Of a stretch of DNA of 64,000 bases, positions 17,174 through 26,722 are shown piece after piece. Position numbers and translations under genes: made by a program. The notes beneath the pieces are model-generated. The model had not been told where the DNA came from and ran no database searches. It saw nothing but the letters and a program-made list of their open reading frames with translations. The stretch spans positions 1,116,001-1,180,000 of the forward strand of contig CAWIQY010000015.1 of assembly GCA_963838375.1 (NCBI GenBank), given 5' to 3'. The stretch is from DVED01 sp963838375. Its GTDB lineage: Bacteria; Cyanobacteriota; Cyanobacteriia; Cyanobacteriales; Geitlerinemataceae. Position 1 is the stretch's first letter; each line of letters opens with the position of its first letter.

Positions 17174-19303
17174 CTAAGGATTCGATTGTCGATCGATCTC
17201 TGCGGGATTGGGAAGGTAAACCCCTGCATATTCGTTAGCAATAATCTCAAAAAAAGCTTTAACTTTGCTTTCAAAGCGCTCTTTTCCGAAATATTGACCG
17301 CGATCGATCGCGGCTTTTTGCATTTGTTGTAATTTCTGGGGATGAGAAATTAATTGATGGGTATATTCACACAGTTCGGCGATCGAATTGAAGAGAAATC
17401 CTGACTTTTCCGATTCTACAATCTCTCGCTGTCCCCCGCCATTAAATACTACGGGAACACAGCCACTTTGCATCGCTTCGACGGTTGCCATGCCAAAATG
17501 CTCGAACCGTTGCGGGTTGACTTCCCCCAGTCCGCAGGCGTGCCAGAAAATGCTAGCTTTGGCGTATATTGCTTTAAGTTCGTCTAGGGAAATATTGATT
17601 TTGAGTTCAATATCGGCTGAACTTTTTTTAACGAGCTTTTCCACGGTTTTGAGATAAGGATTTCCTGGAGGACTACCGCCTACTAAAATGAGTTTCCAAC
17701 CTGTCAAAATTTCGGGTTGAGTTTGTTGTAATTCTAGAAAAGCTTGAATCAGTTCGACTTGTTTTTTGCTCCCTCCGGCTTCAAATCGAGCGACGGAGAG
17801 AATCATCTTTTCTTTAGGAACGTTTGGTGTGTCGAGAATCACGGGAGGATAGAGAAGTAAACTCGATTCGAGTTGCCAGCGTTTTTTTAGCCATTGGGTG
17901 GTAAATTGGCTGTTGGTGATGACAAAAGTGTAGTAATCGACGGCGAAGTGTTTGGTGCGCCAGCTATCGGGAAAATGGCAGAAGAAAATGGAAATCGGAG
18001 AGAGTGGTTTGACTTTCTCGAGTTGGTTGACGTTGATGAAAATATCGTAGTTTTGACTTTCTTGGGTGATGGCAAGAAATGGGTTTTCCATCTCTTCTGT
18101 CACCATGCTGGAGTCGATACAGGACATCCGGCGCTTTTCAAAAAAGGGAAGGGGAATAATTTTGATTTGGCAGTGGGATAAATTCAGTCCGTACCAGGTT
18201 TCTAAATCGGCGATCGATACGGGTTTATTAGCGATAAAGGTAATGTCAAATTGATGTTGTATAATTGAGGCTAAGGTCGCTACATATTTCTGTCCGCCAC
18301 CGAGAAAATGGAGGGCGTGATCGTAAATACAGATTGATATTTTACGATCGCCGGACATGACTTGCAAACGAGCAAAAAAACGATCGGCGACGAAAGGACT
18401 ATAAATCTCGATCAGCTTTTCAGCTAACTGAGAAAGTACGGTATTGGCTATTTCAAAGCGCTGATGTTGGAGTATTTTGTGGCTAGCCGTTAGTAGGCTA
18501 TCGTAAAGCCAGTTAAATTGTTTTTTACGATAAAATACAGAAGTATCGATCGCTTCTACAAGTTGTAACGGTTCGTGTTTGGCTAAATATAAAAAACGAT
18601 TGCGATTGCAAAAATATTCAGTCAGGGAATTTCCCTCGCTGGAACCGCCGTAAACGTGGTGTGCGATCGCCTTGGGAACGTATAATAATTTCCAGCCTTT
18701 TTCTCGGCAACGCTTAGCATAATCCACGTCTTCAAAATACATGACAAAATCCCGATCGACTTCGCCAACATCTTGCAAACAGGCTTTTCTAAATAAAACC
18801 GCTGCCCAACACAATCCTTCGACTTCTTTTTCGGTATCGTACTGTCCGCGATCGCGCTCTTCGATACCCACATCTGCCCAATAATAATTCGGCAGCATTT
18901 GATGACCGACACTATTTATTCTACCATCTTTTAAGAGTATTTTACCAGAAATAGCTCCGACTTTTGGATAATTTTGTAACCGATCTACTAGTTTTTTTAG
19001 CCAGTTTGATTCCAGTGTGGCATCGTTATTGAGGAAGCTGATATACTCTCCTTTCGCCTGTTGAATTCCTAAATTGAGTGCGCTGGCGAAGTTGTTTTCT
19101 GAGTTGACAAAAACTCGAATATTGGTATAGTTTTGCTGAAGATAGTCAACCGAACCATCTTGGGAACCATTATCGATCGCGATCGTATCTATACAGTCTT
19201 GAGGGTAGTCTAAATTTTGCAGCGAACTCAAGCAATCTGGGAGATACTTAAGACCATTATAGGTGATAATAATAAAAGAACAGATGGGGAGCTCGATCGT
19301 CAT
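17174..19303 (-). CDS. fused GT2-GT4 glycosyltransferase
   Basis: A 709-residue protein with two transferase modules. Residues 1-260 are GT-A family 2 of the rhamnosyltransferase type: SFIIITYNGLKYLPDCLSSL, TIAIDNGSQDGSVDYL, SFLNNDATLESNW and VMYFEDVDYAKRCREKGWK. Residues 320-690 are GT-B family 4: ILSVARFEAGGSKKQVELIQ, then GEVNPQRFEHFGMATVEAMQ and VPVVFNGGGQREIVES. Such fusions usually add two successive sugars to a surface or hormogonium-type polysaccharide. The ATG follows the stop of the upstream Uma2 gene by 5 bases. A sugar-nucleotide synthesis gene at 20708 on the same strand fits a glycan context. Confidence 0.88.
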   Translation of the reverse strand: MTIELPICSFIIITYNGLKYLPDCLSSLQNLDYPQDCIDTIAIDNGSQDGSVDYLQQNYTNIRVFVNSENNFASALNLGIQQAKGEYISFLNNDATLESNWLKKLVDRLQNYPKVGAISGKILLKDGRINSVGHQMLPNYYWADVGIEERDRGQYDTEKEVEGLCWAAVLFRKACLQDVGEVDRDFVMYFEDVDYAKRCREKGWKLLYVPKAIAHHVYGGSSEGNSLTEYFCNRNRFLYLAKHEPLQLVEAIDTSVFYRKKQFNWLYDSLLTASHKILQHQRFEIANTVLSQLAEKLIEIYSPFVADRFFARLQVMSGDRKISICIYDHALHFLGGGQKYVATLASIIQHQFDITFIANKPVSIADLETWYGLNLSHCQIKIIPLPFFEKRRMSCIDSSMVTEEMENPFLAITQESQNYDIFINVNQLEKVKPLSPISIFFCHFPDSWRTKHFAVDYYTFVITNSQFTTQWLKKRWQLESSLLLYPPVILDTPNVPKEKMILSVARFEAGGSKKQVELIQAFLELQQTQPEILTGWKLILVGGSPPGNPYLKTVEKLVKKSSADIELKINISLDELKAIYAKASIFWHACGLGEVNPQRFEHFGMATVEAMQSGCVPVVFNGGGQREIVESEKSGFLFNSIAELCEYTHQLISHPQKLQQMQKAAIDRGQYFGKERFESKVKAFFEIIANEYAGVYLPNPAEIDRQSNP

Positions 19304-19308
19304 TTCAT

Positions 19309-20009
19309 TTATTCTTCCGGATTGATTCCTAAAGCTCGTAATTGTTCGGTTAACTTTTCCGCACGTTCTCGTTCTCGTTCTAACTGAAGCTCTGCAAGGT
19401 TAGCTCGTTGTTGCTCCATTTGAGCCGATTCTTGAAGGGTTGGAACTTTAACTCCCTCAACGGTAAAATAGCGCAATTGTTCGGAGTCTACACCGAGATA
19501 CAATCCTAATTCTTCACTCCACCGCCAACCTCGATCGTTTTCTGTAATATCTTCATATTGATGTCCGATTAACCGAAATCCAGCTAATTCTAATGTCTCC
19601 GGATCGAACCAGAAATATTCAGGAGTCCGGAATCGGTTTTGATATAACTCTTTTTTGACTGTTCGATCGACCGATGCCGTAGAATTTGAAAGTAACTCAA
19701 TAATCAGATTGGGATATTTTCCGTCTTCTTCCCAAACCACCCAAGATTTTCGAGGATGCTTTTCGGTGGGTTGTACTAAAAAAAAGTCGGCTCTCGAAAG
19801 TCTCGATTTCGCAATTGTTGCCGACTGAAATAAATTGTTAGATTTGCGCCGATAAAAAAGTCACTTCTATCCCGCCACAGCCATTCTAAAGCAGTCACCA
19901 GCAGCAGCAATTGCGTATAATGTATGGAACTTTCCATTTCTGGCTCATTACTCTCGATTTGCGTGGCATCTGGCATCATTGCCTCGAGTTGTGCGGCTGT
20001 TAGAACCAT
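19309..20009 (-). pseudogene. Uma2-family putative nuclease (DUF820), frameshifted
   Basis: The N-terminal part (ESSIHYTQLLLLVTALEWLW, NLTIYFSRQQLRNRDFREP) stops in a run of eight T at about 19782-19789. Restoring one T reads on as FFLVQPTEKHPRKSWVVWEE into DGKYPNLIIELLSNSTASVD. That is the conserved PD-(D/E)xK-like core of Uma2 proteins. The C-terminal coiled tail (AQMEQQRANLAELQLERERE) is usual for cyanobacterial members. The ATG at 20009 is chosen because GGAGG lies 5 bases upstream. The biological role of Uma2 proteins is unclear; a link to mobile DNA is inference. A homopolymer miscall is the simplest cause of the break. Confidence 0.8.
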
Positions 20010-20049
20010 ATACGCCTCCACCCCTCCAAAACTTGAGTTTAAATTTAAA

Positions 20050-20544
20050 TTATACCTGTTCTCGATCGATTCGATCGTCTTGGGGTTGTATCGCTTTGAA
20101 TCGATCGATTTGAGCTTTCAGTTTTTCCATTTCTTGCGACTGCAATTCTAACCGATTCATCACTTCTTCAAAACGGTTGGCGATATCCGCTTGCAAGTCT
20201 TGTTTTAGCGTTTGTTGCGATCGCGATAAACCTCGGACAATCCGAGTATTCGCACTATTATAAACCACCTGTTGTTCTAAAGAAGGACGTAGCAACTTTC
20301 GCAGGAGACTTTTAACCCTAATAATGACAGCACCCAGCTTTCTGGCTGAAGTTAGCGGAACGTTATAGATATCGTATCCGGCAGTTAACATGGCTAAATC
20401 TTCAGGGTCGAGTTCAGAAATGCTCTCGTTCGCTTCGATCGCATCCGAACCCAGTTTAGAGACTTCTACTACTCCGATTTGCGGTTTTAAGACTTGTCTT
20501 AAACGTTGTAAAATCTGCTGTTTATCGATCGTTTCTTCTGTCAT
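20050..20544 (-). CDS. conserved protein with C-terminal coiled coil, function unknown
   Basis: 164 residues that I cannot assign to a named family. It has a helical N terminus (DKQQILQRLRQVLKP), a short hydrophobic middle (GAVIIRVKSLLRKLLRPSLE), the segment VVYNSANTRIVRGLSRSQQ, and a predicted coiled coil of about 45 residues (ANRFEEVMNRLELQSQEMEK). In cyanobacteria, segments like the middle one often occur in proteins of polysaccharide-assembly clusters, and here it sits between a glycosyltransferase fusion and a nucleotidyltransferase. That context is suggestive only. It has no signal peptide. Confidence 0.6.
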   Translation of the reverse strand: MTEETIDKQQILQRLRQVLKPQIGVVEVSKLGSDAIEANESISELDPEDLAMLTAGYDIYNVPLTSARKLGAVIIRVKSLLRKLLRPSLEQQVVYNSANTRIVRGLSRSQQTLKQDLQADIANRFEEVMNRLELQSQEMEKLKAQIDRFKAIQPQDDRIDREQV

Positions 20545-20631
20545 TTTTGTTCGAGATTTTTAAATATATTTAAATGCACTTTATCGTCGATTGAATAAAC
20601 TTTTTTAATCGATCGTAACAGTCTAACAATT

Positions 20632-20661
20632 AGACACCCAATTCTTGTAAATTGGGTGTCT
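20632..20661 (-). terminator. 12-bp perfect hairpin after the nucleotidyltransferase gene
   Basis: AGACACCCAATT at 20632-20643 pairs with AATTGGGTGTCT at 20650-20661, 47 bases beyond the minus-strand stop at 20708. The T content after the stem is modest, so a 3'-end stabiliser is also possible. Confidence 0.55.
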
Positions 20662-20707
20662 AGATCGTTGACTATCGCTTTCTAACAACTAACAACTAGT
20701 CACTAGC

Positions 20708-21781
20708 TCAAACCAATTCTATTTGACAGTCATCCCCCACCATAAATCGTACCGCCTTCGGACGTTTGGGAGCCGGAAAGACGTGTGCTCGTCGTCCGAT
20801 TAGACTATCGACAATCCGTTGGTGAACACTTTCTAATTTTGCACCCTGCAAAATAACGCTATGTTCGATATCAACATCAATCAGGCTGACACCATCGGCA
20901 ATGCTGCTATAAGGTCCAATAAAACAGTGTTCCAAATGACAGTTATCTCCAATAATAACCGGACCCCGAATGGAACAGTTGACAATGCGCGTTCCTTCAC
21001 CAATTTCCACCCGTCCGATGATTTGGCTTTTGTCGTCTACTTGACCTTGTACCGACGATTTTAACTGGGTATCCAGGATGATTTGATTGGCGCTGAGAAG
21101 ATCGTCCTTTTTCCCGGTATCCAACCACCAACCGTCAATAATTCGAGATTCAACGTGTTGTTGGTGGTCGATCAGATTTTGGATAGCATCGGTGATTTCT
21201 AGTTCTCCCCGTGCCGAAGGTTTGATTCGATCGATCGCTTCGTGAATGGTGGGAGCAAAATAGTAAATTCCCACCAATGCCAGATTTGAAGGGGGATCTT
21301 TCGGTTTTTCAATTAGTTGCAATACACGCCCTTTTTCGTCTGTTGTTGCCACCCCAAAAGCACTGGGATTTTCGACGGGACGTAGTAAAATAAGAGCGTC
21401 GAGGTGATTGTTTTTGAACTCTTCGAGAAATGGGGTGAGATCCTTTTCGATCAGGTTATCCCCGAGGTACATAATAAAGGGAGAATCACCCAGGAAAGGT
21501 TGGGAAATTTTGACGGCGTGTGCCAATCCGGCGGGTTGATCTTGTAGAATATAAGTGATGTTTGCGCCGAAACGATCGCCGTTTCCGGTGGTGGCTTTGA
21601 CTTCTTCCCCAGTTTCCGGACTGATGACGATGCCGATATCCGTAATTCCGGCGGCAACGATGCCTTCAATTCCGTACCAGAGAATCGGTTTGTTGGCGAC
21701 GGGAACCAGTTGCTTGGCTCCTGTATAGGTCAGAGGACGCAGGCGCGTTCCTTTTCCTCCCGAGAGAATCAGTGCTTTCAT
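20708..21781 (-). CDS. glucose-1-phosphate thymidylyltransferase, long form (RmlA/StrD-like)
   Basis: 357 residues. The nucleotidyltransferase signature KALILSGGKGTRLRPLTYT is at the N terminus. Sugar-phosphate-site motifs KQLVPVANKPILWYGIE, YILQDQPAGLAHAV and YLGDNLIEKDL follow. From about residue 245 a left-handed beta-helix tail reads GRVEIGEGTRIVNCSIRGPV. The long form with a hexapeptide tail is typical of enzymes that activate glucose-1-phosphate with dTTP (or UTP) for deoxysugar synthesis. It stands alone here, without rmlBCD, so the final sugar is not defined. The ATG at 21781 gives the normal N terminus. Confidence 0.85.
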   Translation of the reverse strand: MKALILSGGKGTRLRPLTYTGAKQLVPVANKPILWYGIEGIVAAGITDIGIVISPETGEEVKATTGNGDRFGANITYILQDQPAGLAHAVKISQPFLGDSPFIMYLGDNLIEKDLTPFLEEFKNNHLDALILLRPVENPSAFGVATTDEKGRVLQLIEKPKDPPSNLALVGIYYFAPTIHEAIDRIKPSARGELEITDAIQNLIDHQQHVESRIIDGWWLDTGKKDDLLSANQIILDTQLKSSVQGQVDDKSQIIGRVEIGEGTRIVNCSIRGPVIIGDNCHLEHCFIGPYSSIADGVSLIDVDIEHSVILQGAKLESVHQRIVDSLIGRRAHVFPAPKRPKAVRFMVGDDCQIELV

Positions 21782-22503
21782 GTCGTCTTATCTGCTGTGG
21801 GGGTTTTCTTTTGGTCTGCGCATTGGCGATAAACCACTTACACTATAGCCTGAGTTTTCCTGACGGATTTGCAGGTTGCCGAGGTTCGGGGGGTGTAAAT
21901 TTCACTCCGGGTGTTTAATCGGCTCAAACCCAGTTCCCGTAAGGGTTTGATGTCTACAGAGCAGAAAATCGATCCTCGGAATTGCTCAAGCCTTGACAGG
22001 ATAAGGGTTTTTGGGAATAATAAGGACATGGCGATCGACAGGTCGAAGTCTGAAATGATACTTTTGCCTCCGATCCTCGGAATTGAACCTGGAGAAATAA
22101 ATACCATAAGGGTTTCAAGATGGGGCGGTTACAATCTAAACTAATCCCTATTAGGGATTGAAACACGGATATAAGTAACGATCGATCAGTCCTTTTTCGT
22201 ACAGTCTTCGATCGAATTTGGCAGACAGCAAACCCCCACGCGGCAAACCTAATCTCCCCAGAAAACTCGTCAAAATTGGTGTCGCCAACCCCAGTTCAAG
22301 CCAAAAATAACCTCAAATTTCGCCAAAATTATTAAGAATAGAGTCATTAGTGAACGGGTTTACAGGGGTTTTAAAATGTGGTATTTTTATTTTGTGTACC
22401 CCTGTGACTATTTATCGTACAAAAATCGATAAAATTGCCCGACAGTTTGACATTAATCGGTTTGGACTGGCGATGGGCGATCGCTATTAACGATCGAAAA
22501 ATG
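21782..22503. other. 722-bp non-coding region with short direct repeats and a lone CRISPR-type repeat
   Basis: No supportable gene. A 15-base direct repeat (cgatcctcggaattg at 21970 and 22071) is followed in both cases, 31-35 bases later, by ataagggttt. A 37-bp CRISPR-like repeat lies at 22128-22164. The rest looks unstructured. Confidence 0.5.
22128..22164 (+). CRISPR. solitary 37-bp CRISPR-type repeat
   Basis: GTTACAATC begins the unit and ATTAGGGATTGAAAC ends it, a classic cyanobacterial repeat terminus with the inner palindrome AATCCCTATTAGGGATT. It shares its 3' 22 bases and its 37-bp length with the remnant at 8653-8689 in reverse, but the other end differs. No second copy lies 60-80 bases away on either side, so this is a relic or a solo repeat. 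Confidence 0.5.
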
Positions 22504-23109
22504 CTAAACTCCAAACCGATCGCTGTAGCGTTCTTCTGCCCAAGGTTCTCCCCGACTGTGATAGCCGTTGCGTTCCCAAAACCCAAACTCTTCCTTCGCC
22601 AGAAACTCCAAACCGTTAATCCATTTGGCACTTTTCCAAGCATACAAATGAGGCACCACCGATCGCATCGGACCGCCATGTTCGGCACTCAACGGTTCGC
22701 CATCGAGTTCGTAGGCAAAGAAGTTTTCTTCCTTCAAAAAATCTTCTAGAGGCAAATTGGTCGTATAGCCGCCGTAGCAATGTTCCATGACGTGAACCGC
22801 AGCGGGATCGACTTCTACCTGTTTCATAAAATCGAGAACTTTAATTCCCCGCCACTTGACATCCAACTTCGACCAGCGGGTGACGCAGTGGAAATCTGCT
22901 GTAAACTCCTTTTGGGGGAGCGCCATAAAATCCGCCCAGGTAAAGGTGGCTTCCTTTGCCAATCCCCACACCCGAAATTCCCAGTTGTCGGGGGTGACGA
23001 TCGGGGTCTGACCGTAAGTCAGAACCGGAAATCCTTTAGCGAGATACTGACCGGGCGGAAAGCGATCGCTTAATTCTTCATCTGGTTTTTGAAAGAAATT
23101 ACCCAACAT
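22504..23109 (-). CDS. molybdopterin-dependent oxidoreductase, SUOX-fold (YedY/MsrP-like)
   Basis: 201 residues from the ATG at 23109; a TTG two codons earlier is less likely. The Mo-ligand Cys is in ADFHCVTRWSKLDVKWRGI. MEHCYGGYTTNLPLEDFLKE and YELDGEPLSAEHGGPMRSVV, with LYAWKSAKWINGLEFLAKEE, complete the sulfite-oxidase-like molybdopterin domain. There is no twin-arginine signal, so unlike periplasmic MsrP it should be cytoplasmic. The physiological substrate of these short cyanobacterial proteins is not known to me. It is monocistronic, convergent with nothing nearby, and divergent from panB. Confidence 0.88.
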   Translation of the reverse strand: MLGNFFQKPDEELSDRFPPGQYLAKGFPVLTYGQTPIVTPDNWEFRVWGLAKEATFTWADFMALPQKEFTADFHCVTRWSKLDVKWRGIKVLDFMKQVEVDPAAVHVMEHCYGGYTTNLPLEDFLKEENFFAYELDGEPLSAEHGGPMRSVVPHLYAWKSAKWINGLEFLAKEEFGFWERNGYHSRGEPWAEERYSDRFGV

Positions 23110-23311
23110 TGTCAACGATGTTGTACTCGATCTTCTAGAAATTATAGCAATCTTTCGGTCAGTTCAGTTCGCTTAAGTTTCTCGCTTTAATATTCAATTC
23201 TAGCTTTGACACTCAAATTAAACATTCGCGATCGCGATCGCGTTTTGAATGGCTAGAAGTGTTAGGTTAAAGAATAATCGCTTTGTGGCACAACTTTGCC
23301 AATCTTCATTC

Positions 23312-24086
23312 ATGAGTGTGACTCCCCGAAAACTGATTCAGTGGAAACAACAAGGAAGACCGATCGTAGCGCTGACGGCGTGGGACTATGCGATCGCTCA
23401 AACTCTCGATCGTGCTGGGGTGGATGTCATTCTCGTCGGGGATTCTCTGGCAATGGTGGCGCTGGGATATGAAACCACATTACCCCTAACCTTAGAAGAA
23501 ACCTTGCACCACGCCAAAGCGGTTCGGCGTGGGGTGAAAGAAGCGTTAGTCGTCGTCGATTTACCGTTTTTGACGTACCAAGAAAGTCCCCAACAGGCAC
23601 TACATTCGGCGGGACGGGTGTTGAAAGAAACGGGCGCGGAAGCTGTAAAATTAGAAGGAGGCTATGGGGAAATCGCCGAAACCGTTAGCCGTTTGGTGCA
23701 GGCGGGAATTCCGGTGATGGGTCATGTGGGATTAACCCCGCAGTCGGTACACCAACTCGGATATCGCCAACAAGGGAAAACCGAAACCGATCGCGATTCG
23801 AATTTTATCAGAAGCCATCGCCCTCGATCGATCTGGCGCTTTTGCCATCGTCCTAGAACATATCCCCGACGATCTTGCCGCCACCATTACCGAAAAAATT
23901 TCCATTCCCACGATCGGCATTGGTGCGGGTTCCCACTGCGACGGACAAATTCTCGTCACCCACGATTTGCTAGGACTCTCCGAACGGCAACCTCCCTTCG
24001 CGAAGGTCTATGCAAACCTGCGTCAAGCCATTACCCAAGCGGTTGGAGAATATTCTCGGGATGTGCGCGATCGCAAATTTGGGTAG
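23312..24086 (+). pseudogene. panB: 3-methyl-2-oxobutanoate hydroxymethyltransferase, frameshifted
   Basis: This is the first step of pantothenate synthesis (ketoisovalerate to ketopantoate). IVALTAWDYAIAQTLDRAGV, ILVGDSLAMVALGYETTLPL, VVVDLPF and AGIPVMGHVGLTPQSVHQLG are in frame up to GKTETD. At about 23791 one extra C (GATCGCG for GATGCG) shifts the frame. Removing it continues as AIRILSEAIALDRSGAFAIV, with LEHIPDDLAATITEKISIPT, IGIGAGSHCDGQILVTHDLL and a stop at 24084-24086. The ATG at 23312 gives the family N terminus MSVTPRKLIQWKQ; an upstream in-frame ATG at 23249 adds 21 unrelated residues. The stop codon lies at the edge of a palindromic repeat. Confidence 0.88.
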
Positions 24087-24151
24087 GGGCGAAGCATTTG
24101 AGCGACCATCTCGTACACGACACGACTAAGGTTTGTACAAATGCTTCGCCC
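24086..24151 (+). repeat. palindromic repeat GGGGCGAAGCATTTG...CAAATGCTTCGCCC
   Basis: Arms of about 14 bases enclose about 37 bases. Sister of the copies at 8459 and 51250. The left arm begins on the last base of the panB stop codon, so the repeat abuts the gene and may serve as its transcript end. Confidence 0.6.
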
Positions 24152-24156
24152 TTCTT

Positions 24157-24642
24157 CTAAAACCGTTCCGTTTCCGACGGCAAATCGCCAATACCCGGTT
24201 TTAAGAAGCTATTCTCATCCGCCGAGTTCTGATAAATACACTGAATCTGGGGAGAGTCTTCGAGTTCTCCAGTGTAACCAAACGTATTCATCCGGTTTTT
24301 ACAATCGCGAACCTCATCTGCCGTCACCAGTTTTTGCCGTTCCAAAATCCCCCAGTTGTTGCTGCGCATCACACATCCCGGTTCCATACTCGGTTGTGCC
24401 ATATACACGTTGAACGGATTGAGGGTGAGATAGACACGACTGCTGATCACCACCGAACTCGCACCGTACTGGGCACAAACTTCCGGATTGGGAGCGCTAC
24501 GATCGAGAAATTCGCGGGAGGCAAAGTTTTGAGGACTGAGGTTCGCCGTGGAACTAAAAGCAATTCCAATACCGATGCCGATAATAAAAATGCCGCACAA
24601 GATCGCGATCGAAGTGTAATTAAAAGCAGATTTACGTTTCAT
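24157..24642 (-). CDS. DUF3172 membrane-anchored protein, cyanobacteria-specific
   Basis: 161 residues with one N-terminal transmembrane segment (SIAILCGIFIIGIGIGIAFS) and a conserved luminal or periplasmic domain. Family marks are NFASREFLDRSAPNPEVCAQ, YLTLNPFNVYMAQPSMEPGC, VMRSNNWGILERQKLV and CKNRMNTFGYTG. Four Cys residues are spaced as in homologues. I recall this as DUF3172, found almost only in cyanobacteria; function unknown. It is a single gene, convergent with panB. Confidence 0.8.
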   Translation of the reverse strand: MKRKSAFNYTSIAILCGIFIIGIGIGIAFSSTANLSPQNFASREFLDRSAPNPEVCAQYGASSVVISSRVYLTLNPFNVYMAQPSMEPGCVMRSNNWGILERQKLVTADEVRDCKNRMNTFGYTGELEDSPQIQCIYQNSADENSFLKPGIGDLPSETERF

Positions 24643-24757
24643 ACCAACCGGAAACTTCCAAAACCAACAGAAAGTATCTTCCTTTTGACTTCTATCATAA
24701 CGTTAGTTGGCTAGTTGCGCTTTTGCTAGTTGCGGGTAGGCTCTTACCCATTACCCA

Positions 24758-26722
24758 TTAATCCAAAACCGCATCTGTGAAGGGAGCATTGCTGACAGAC
24801 CGTTGCAGACCCACCAGAGAGCGGTTATACCCGAGAATTGCAGTGACTAAATTGCCCTCCGCACGGGTCAAATCCGTTTCCGAGTCGATGACTTCCGTTT
24901 GGGTTCCGACCCCCGCTTGGAAGCGCAAACGCGCCAACTCTAGCGCTTCTTGGGACTGTTCTAGAGCTTTTTGAGCGGTTTGGATGCTCTCCAAGTTTGC
25001 TTCTAAGTCAGAATAAAACCGTTCGACATCGAACCTAAACTGATTTCGCAAGTCAGCAAATCGATTGGCAGCAATGTCGCCATTAATCTCCTGCTGGCGA
25101 GCGCGAGAACGCGCCGCACCCCCGTCAAACAAGCGCCAGCTTGCCACCACTTGTACGGTAGAACCGCCGGCGGTATCAAAATCGTTATCTAAGTCACCCA
25201 ACAAATTGAGGTTCGCGTTGAGACTCACACGCGGTCTGACTTGAGAAAGTGCCAGTCGTCGCTGCTCTTCGCTAATGTCTCGCTGAACTAACTGCTGTTC
25301 CAATTCCGCGCGATTTTGCATCGCCATGACAATGGTTTGTTCCAGAGTCAGTTCCCACAATCCGGCGATTTTTACTTCGTCGGCGGCTAGCAAGCTGGTG
25401 GTTTGGGAAATATTCAGCAACTGAGCTAACTGCCGGCGAAAGGTGCGTCGATCGCCGATACTCTGACTTAAATCTTGTTGAGCGTTGGCTAAGTTAACTT
25501 CCGCCCGCAATACATCAAACTGAGTTCCCACCCCAGCGCGTTCCAAGGCTTGAGCATCTTCCAAACTTGTTTGAGCGTTGCGGACTGCGGCTTCGTTAAT
25601 CCGAACGTTTTCGTCTGCTTCTTGTAAGTTATAGTACGCCGTGCTGACGTTGAGTCGAATATCTTCGCTGACTCGCTCTACTTCTAACTCGTCTAAGCGC
25701 ATTTGCCGTTCGGCAGTGTTAATCCGGGCGCTGCGTTCGCCGGAGGTGTAGATGTCGTAACCGAGTATAATTTGGCTGGTGAGGGTGTTGGAAATAGAGG
25801 TAGCCAGGTCTTGAGGAGGTAGTCCTTGTTGCTCTCGAATGTTATTATTGGCTTCGATTTGCTCGTTCGCCTCATCTTCATTCAGGTTGGCTGAGGCAGA
25901 ATCCGATCGAGAATAAACGGCTTGCAAGTCAAGGGTGGGGAATAAGTCAGCACGTGCTTCTTGGATGGCTTCTCGACTTTGTTCGAGTTCCAAGATCGAT
26001 CGTTGAAGTTCTAGGTTATACTCTTGAGCTTGGGCGATCGCCTGATCGAGGGTAATGGGGATTTCTTCTCGAATTTCGACTTCGCTGGGACGGGTGGGAA
26101 AGAGCAGGGGGTTGGGACTGGGTTCGAGAATGGCTGGCGGCGTGCTGTCTCGATCGGCATTTAAGGGAATTTGAGCGGTTTCTTCCGTGAGAATTTCCGT
26201 GCTATTTTGTTGCGCTTGCAGGAGGTCTTCTGGGAGTACCGGGGTTGTCACTGCTGTGGAGACTTCTTCTGATGTGGGTTCGGGGGAAACGGCTAGAGAT
26301 TCATCAACAGAGGCTATTGATGGGGGGGTTTGGAGAATTTTGGGATTATTACTGGGATCGTTACTGGGATCGATCGTTGTTTCTGGGGTTTCCTGACCTG
26401 TAGTTTCTTGAAGAGAGGACAGGGCGGAGTCTTCTGTCGGTTCTGCTTTTTCTACGACTTCTGGTGTTTCCACTGGCGAAATCAACCGTTTTTTTCGGGT
26501 GTCAGCCGTTGTGGGAGAATGGGTGAATGTCTCCTGATGCGGTGCGGATACCAAGGAGGTTTCTGGGGCTGTTTCTGGGGCTGTTTGCCAAGAATCACTT
26601 TGGGGCGGACGAGACTGAAGGGACTTCTGGTTTGGGGTGGGGGTTGAAGCACCCGCCTCGATACTGTTGAAGGCAATTGCCACGATTGCACTGGCAGCCA
26701 TGAGATCGCGAAATTTCGGCAT
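24758..26722 (-). CDS. TolC-family outer-membrane channel protein
   Basis: 654 residues from the ATG at 26722 (MPKFRDLMAASAIVAIAFNS), which provides a signal peptide; the frame extends to 26821 without one. Residues 25-210 are a Pro/Thr/Glu-rich low-complexity linker typical of cyanobacterial TolC proteins. Two OEP repeats follow: ITLDQAIAQAQEYNLELQRS, STAYYNLQEADENVRINEAA and GVGTQFDVLRAEVNLANAQQ in the first; LTLEQTIVMAMQNRAELEQQ, then GVGTQTEVIDSETDLTRAEG, in the second. It should trimerise as the outer-membrane exit duct for type I secretion or efflux. It is the only TolC candidate in the window and could serve the HlyD/C39 transporter at 57.6-63 kb (inference). Confidence 0.88.
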   Translation of the reverse strand: MPKFRDLMAASAIVAIAFNSIEAGASTPTPNQKSLQSRPPQSDSWQTAPETAPETSLVSAPHQETFTHSPTTADTRKKRLISPVETPEVVEKAEPTEDSALSSLQETTGQETPETTIDPSNDPSNNPKILQTPPSIASVDESLAVSPEPTSEEVSTAVTTPVLPEDLLQAQQNSTEILTEETAQIPLNADRDSTPPAILEPSPNPLLFPTRPSEVEIREEIPITLDQAIAQAQEYNLELQRSILELEQSREAIQEARADLFPTLDLQAVYSRSDSASANLNEDEANEQIEANNNIREQQGLPPQDLATSISNTLTSQIILGYDIYTSGERSARINTAERQMRLDELEVERVSEDIRLNVSTAYYNLQEADENVRINEAAVRNAQTSLEDAQALERAGVGTQFDVLRAEVNLANAQQDLSQSIGDRRTFRRQLAQLLNISQTTSLLAADEVKIAGLWELTLEQTIVMAMQNRAELEQQLVQRDISEEQRRLALSQVRPRVSLNANLNLLGDLDNDFDTAGGSTVQVVASWRLFDGGAARSRARQQEINGDIAANRFADLRNQFRFDVERFYSDLEANLESIQTAQKALEQSQEALELARLRFQAGVGTQTEVIDSETDLTRAEGNLVTAILGYNRSLVGLQRSVSNAPFTDAVLD

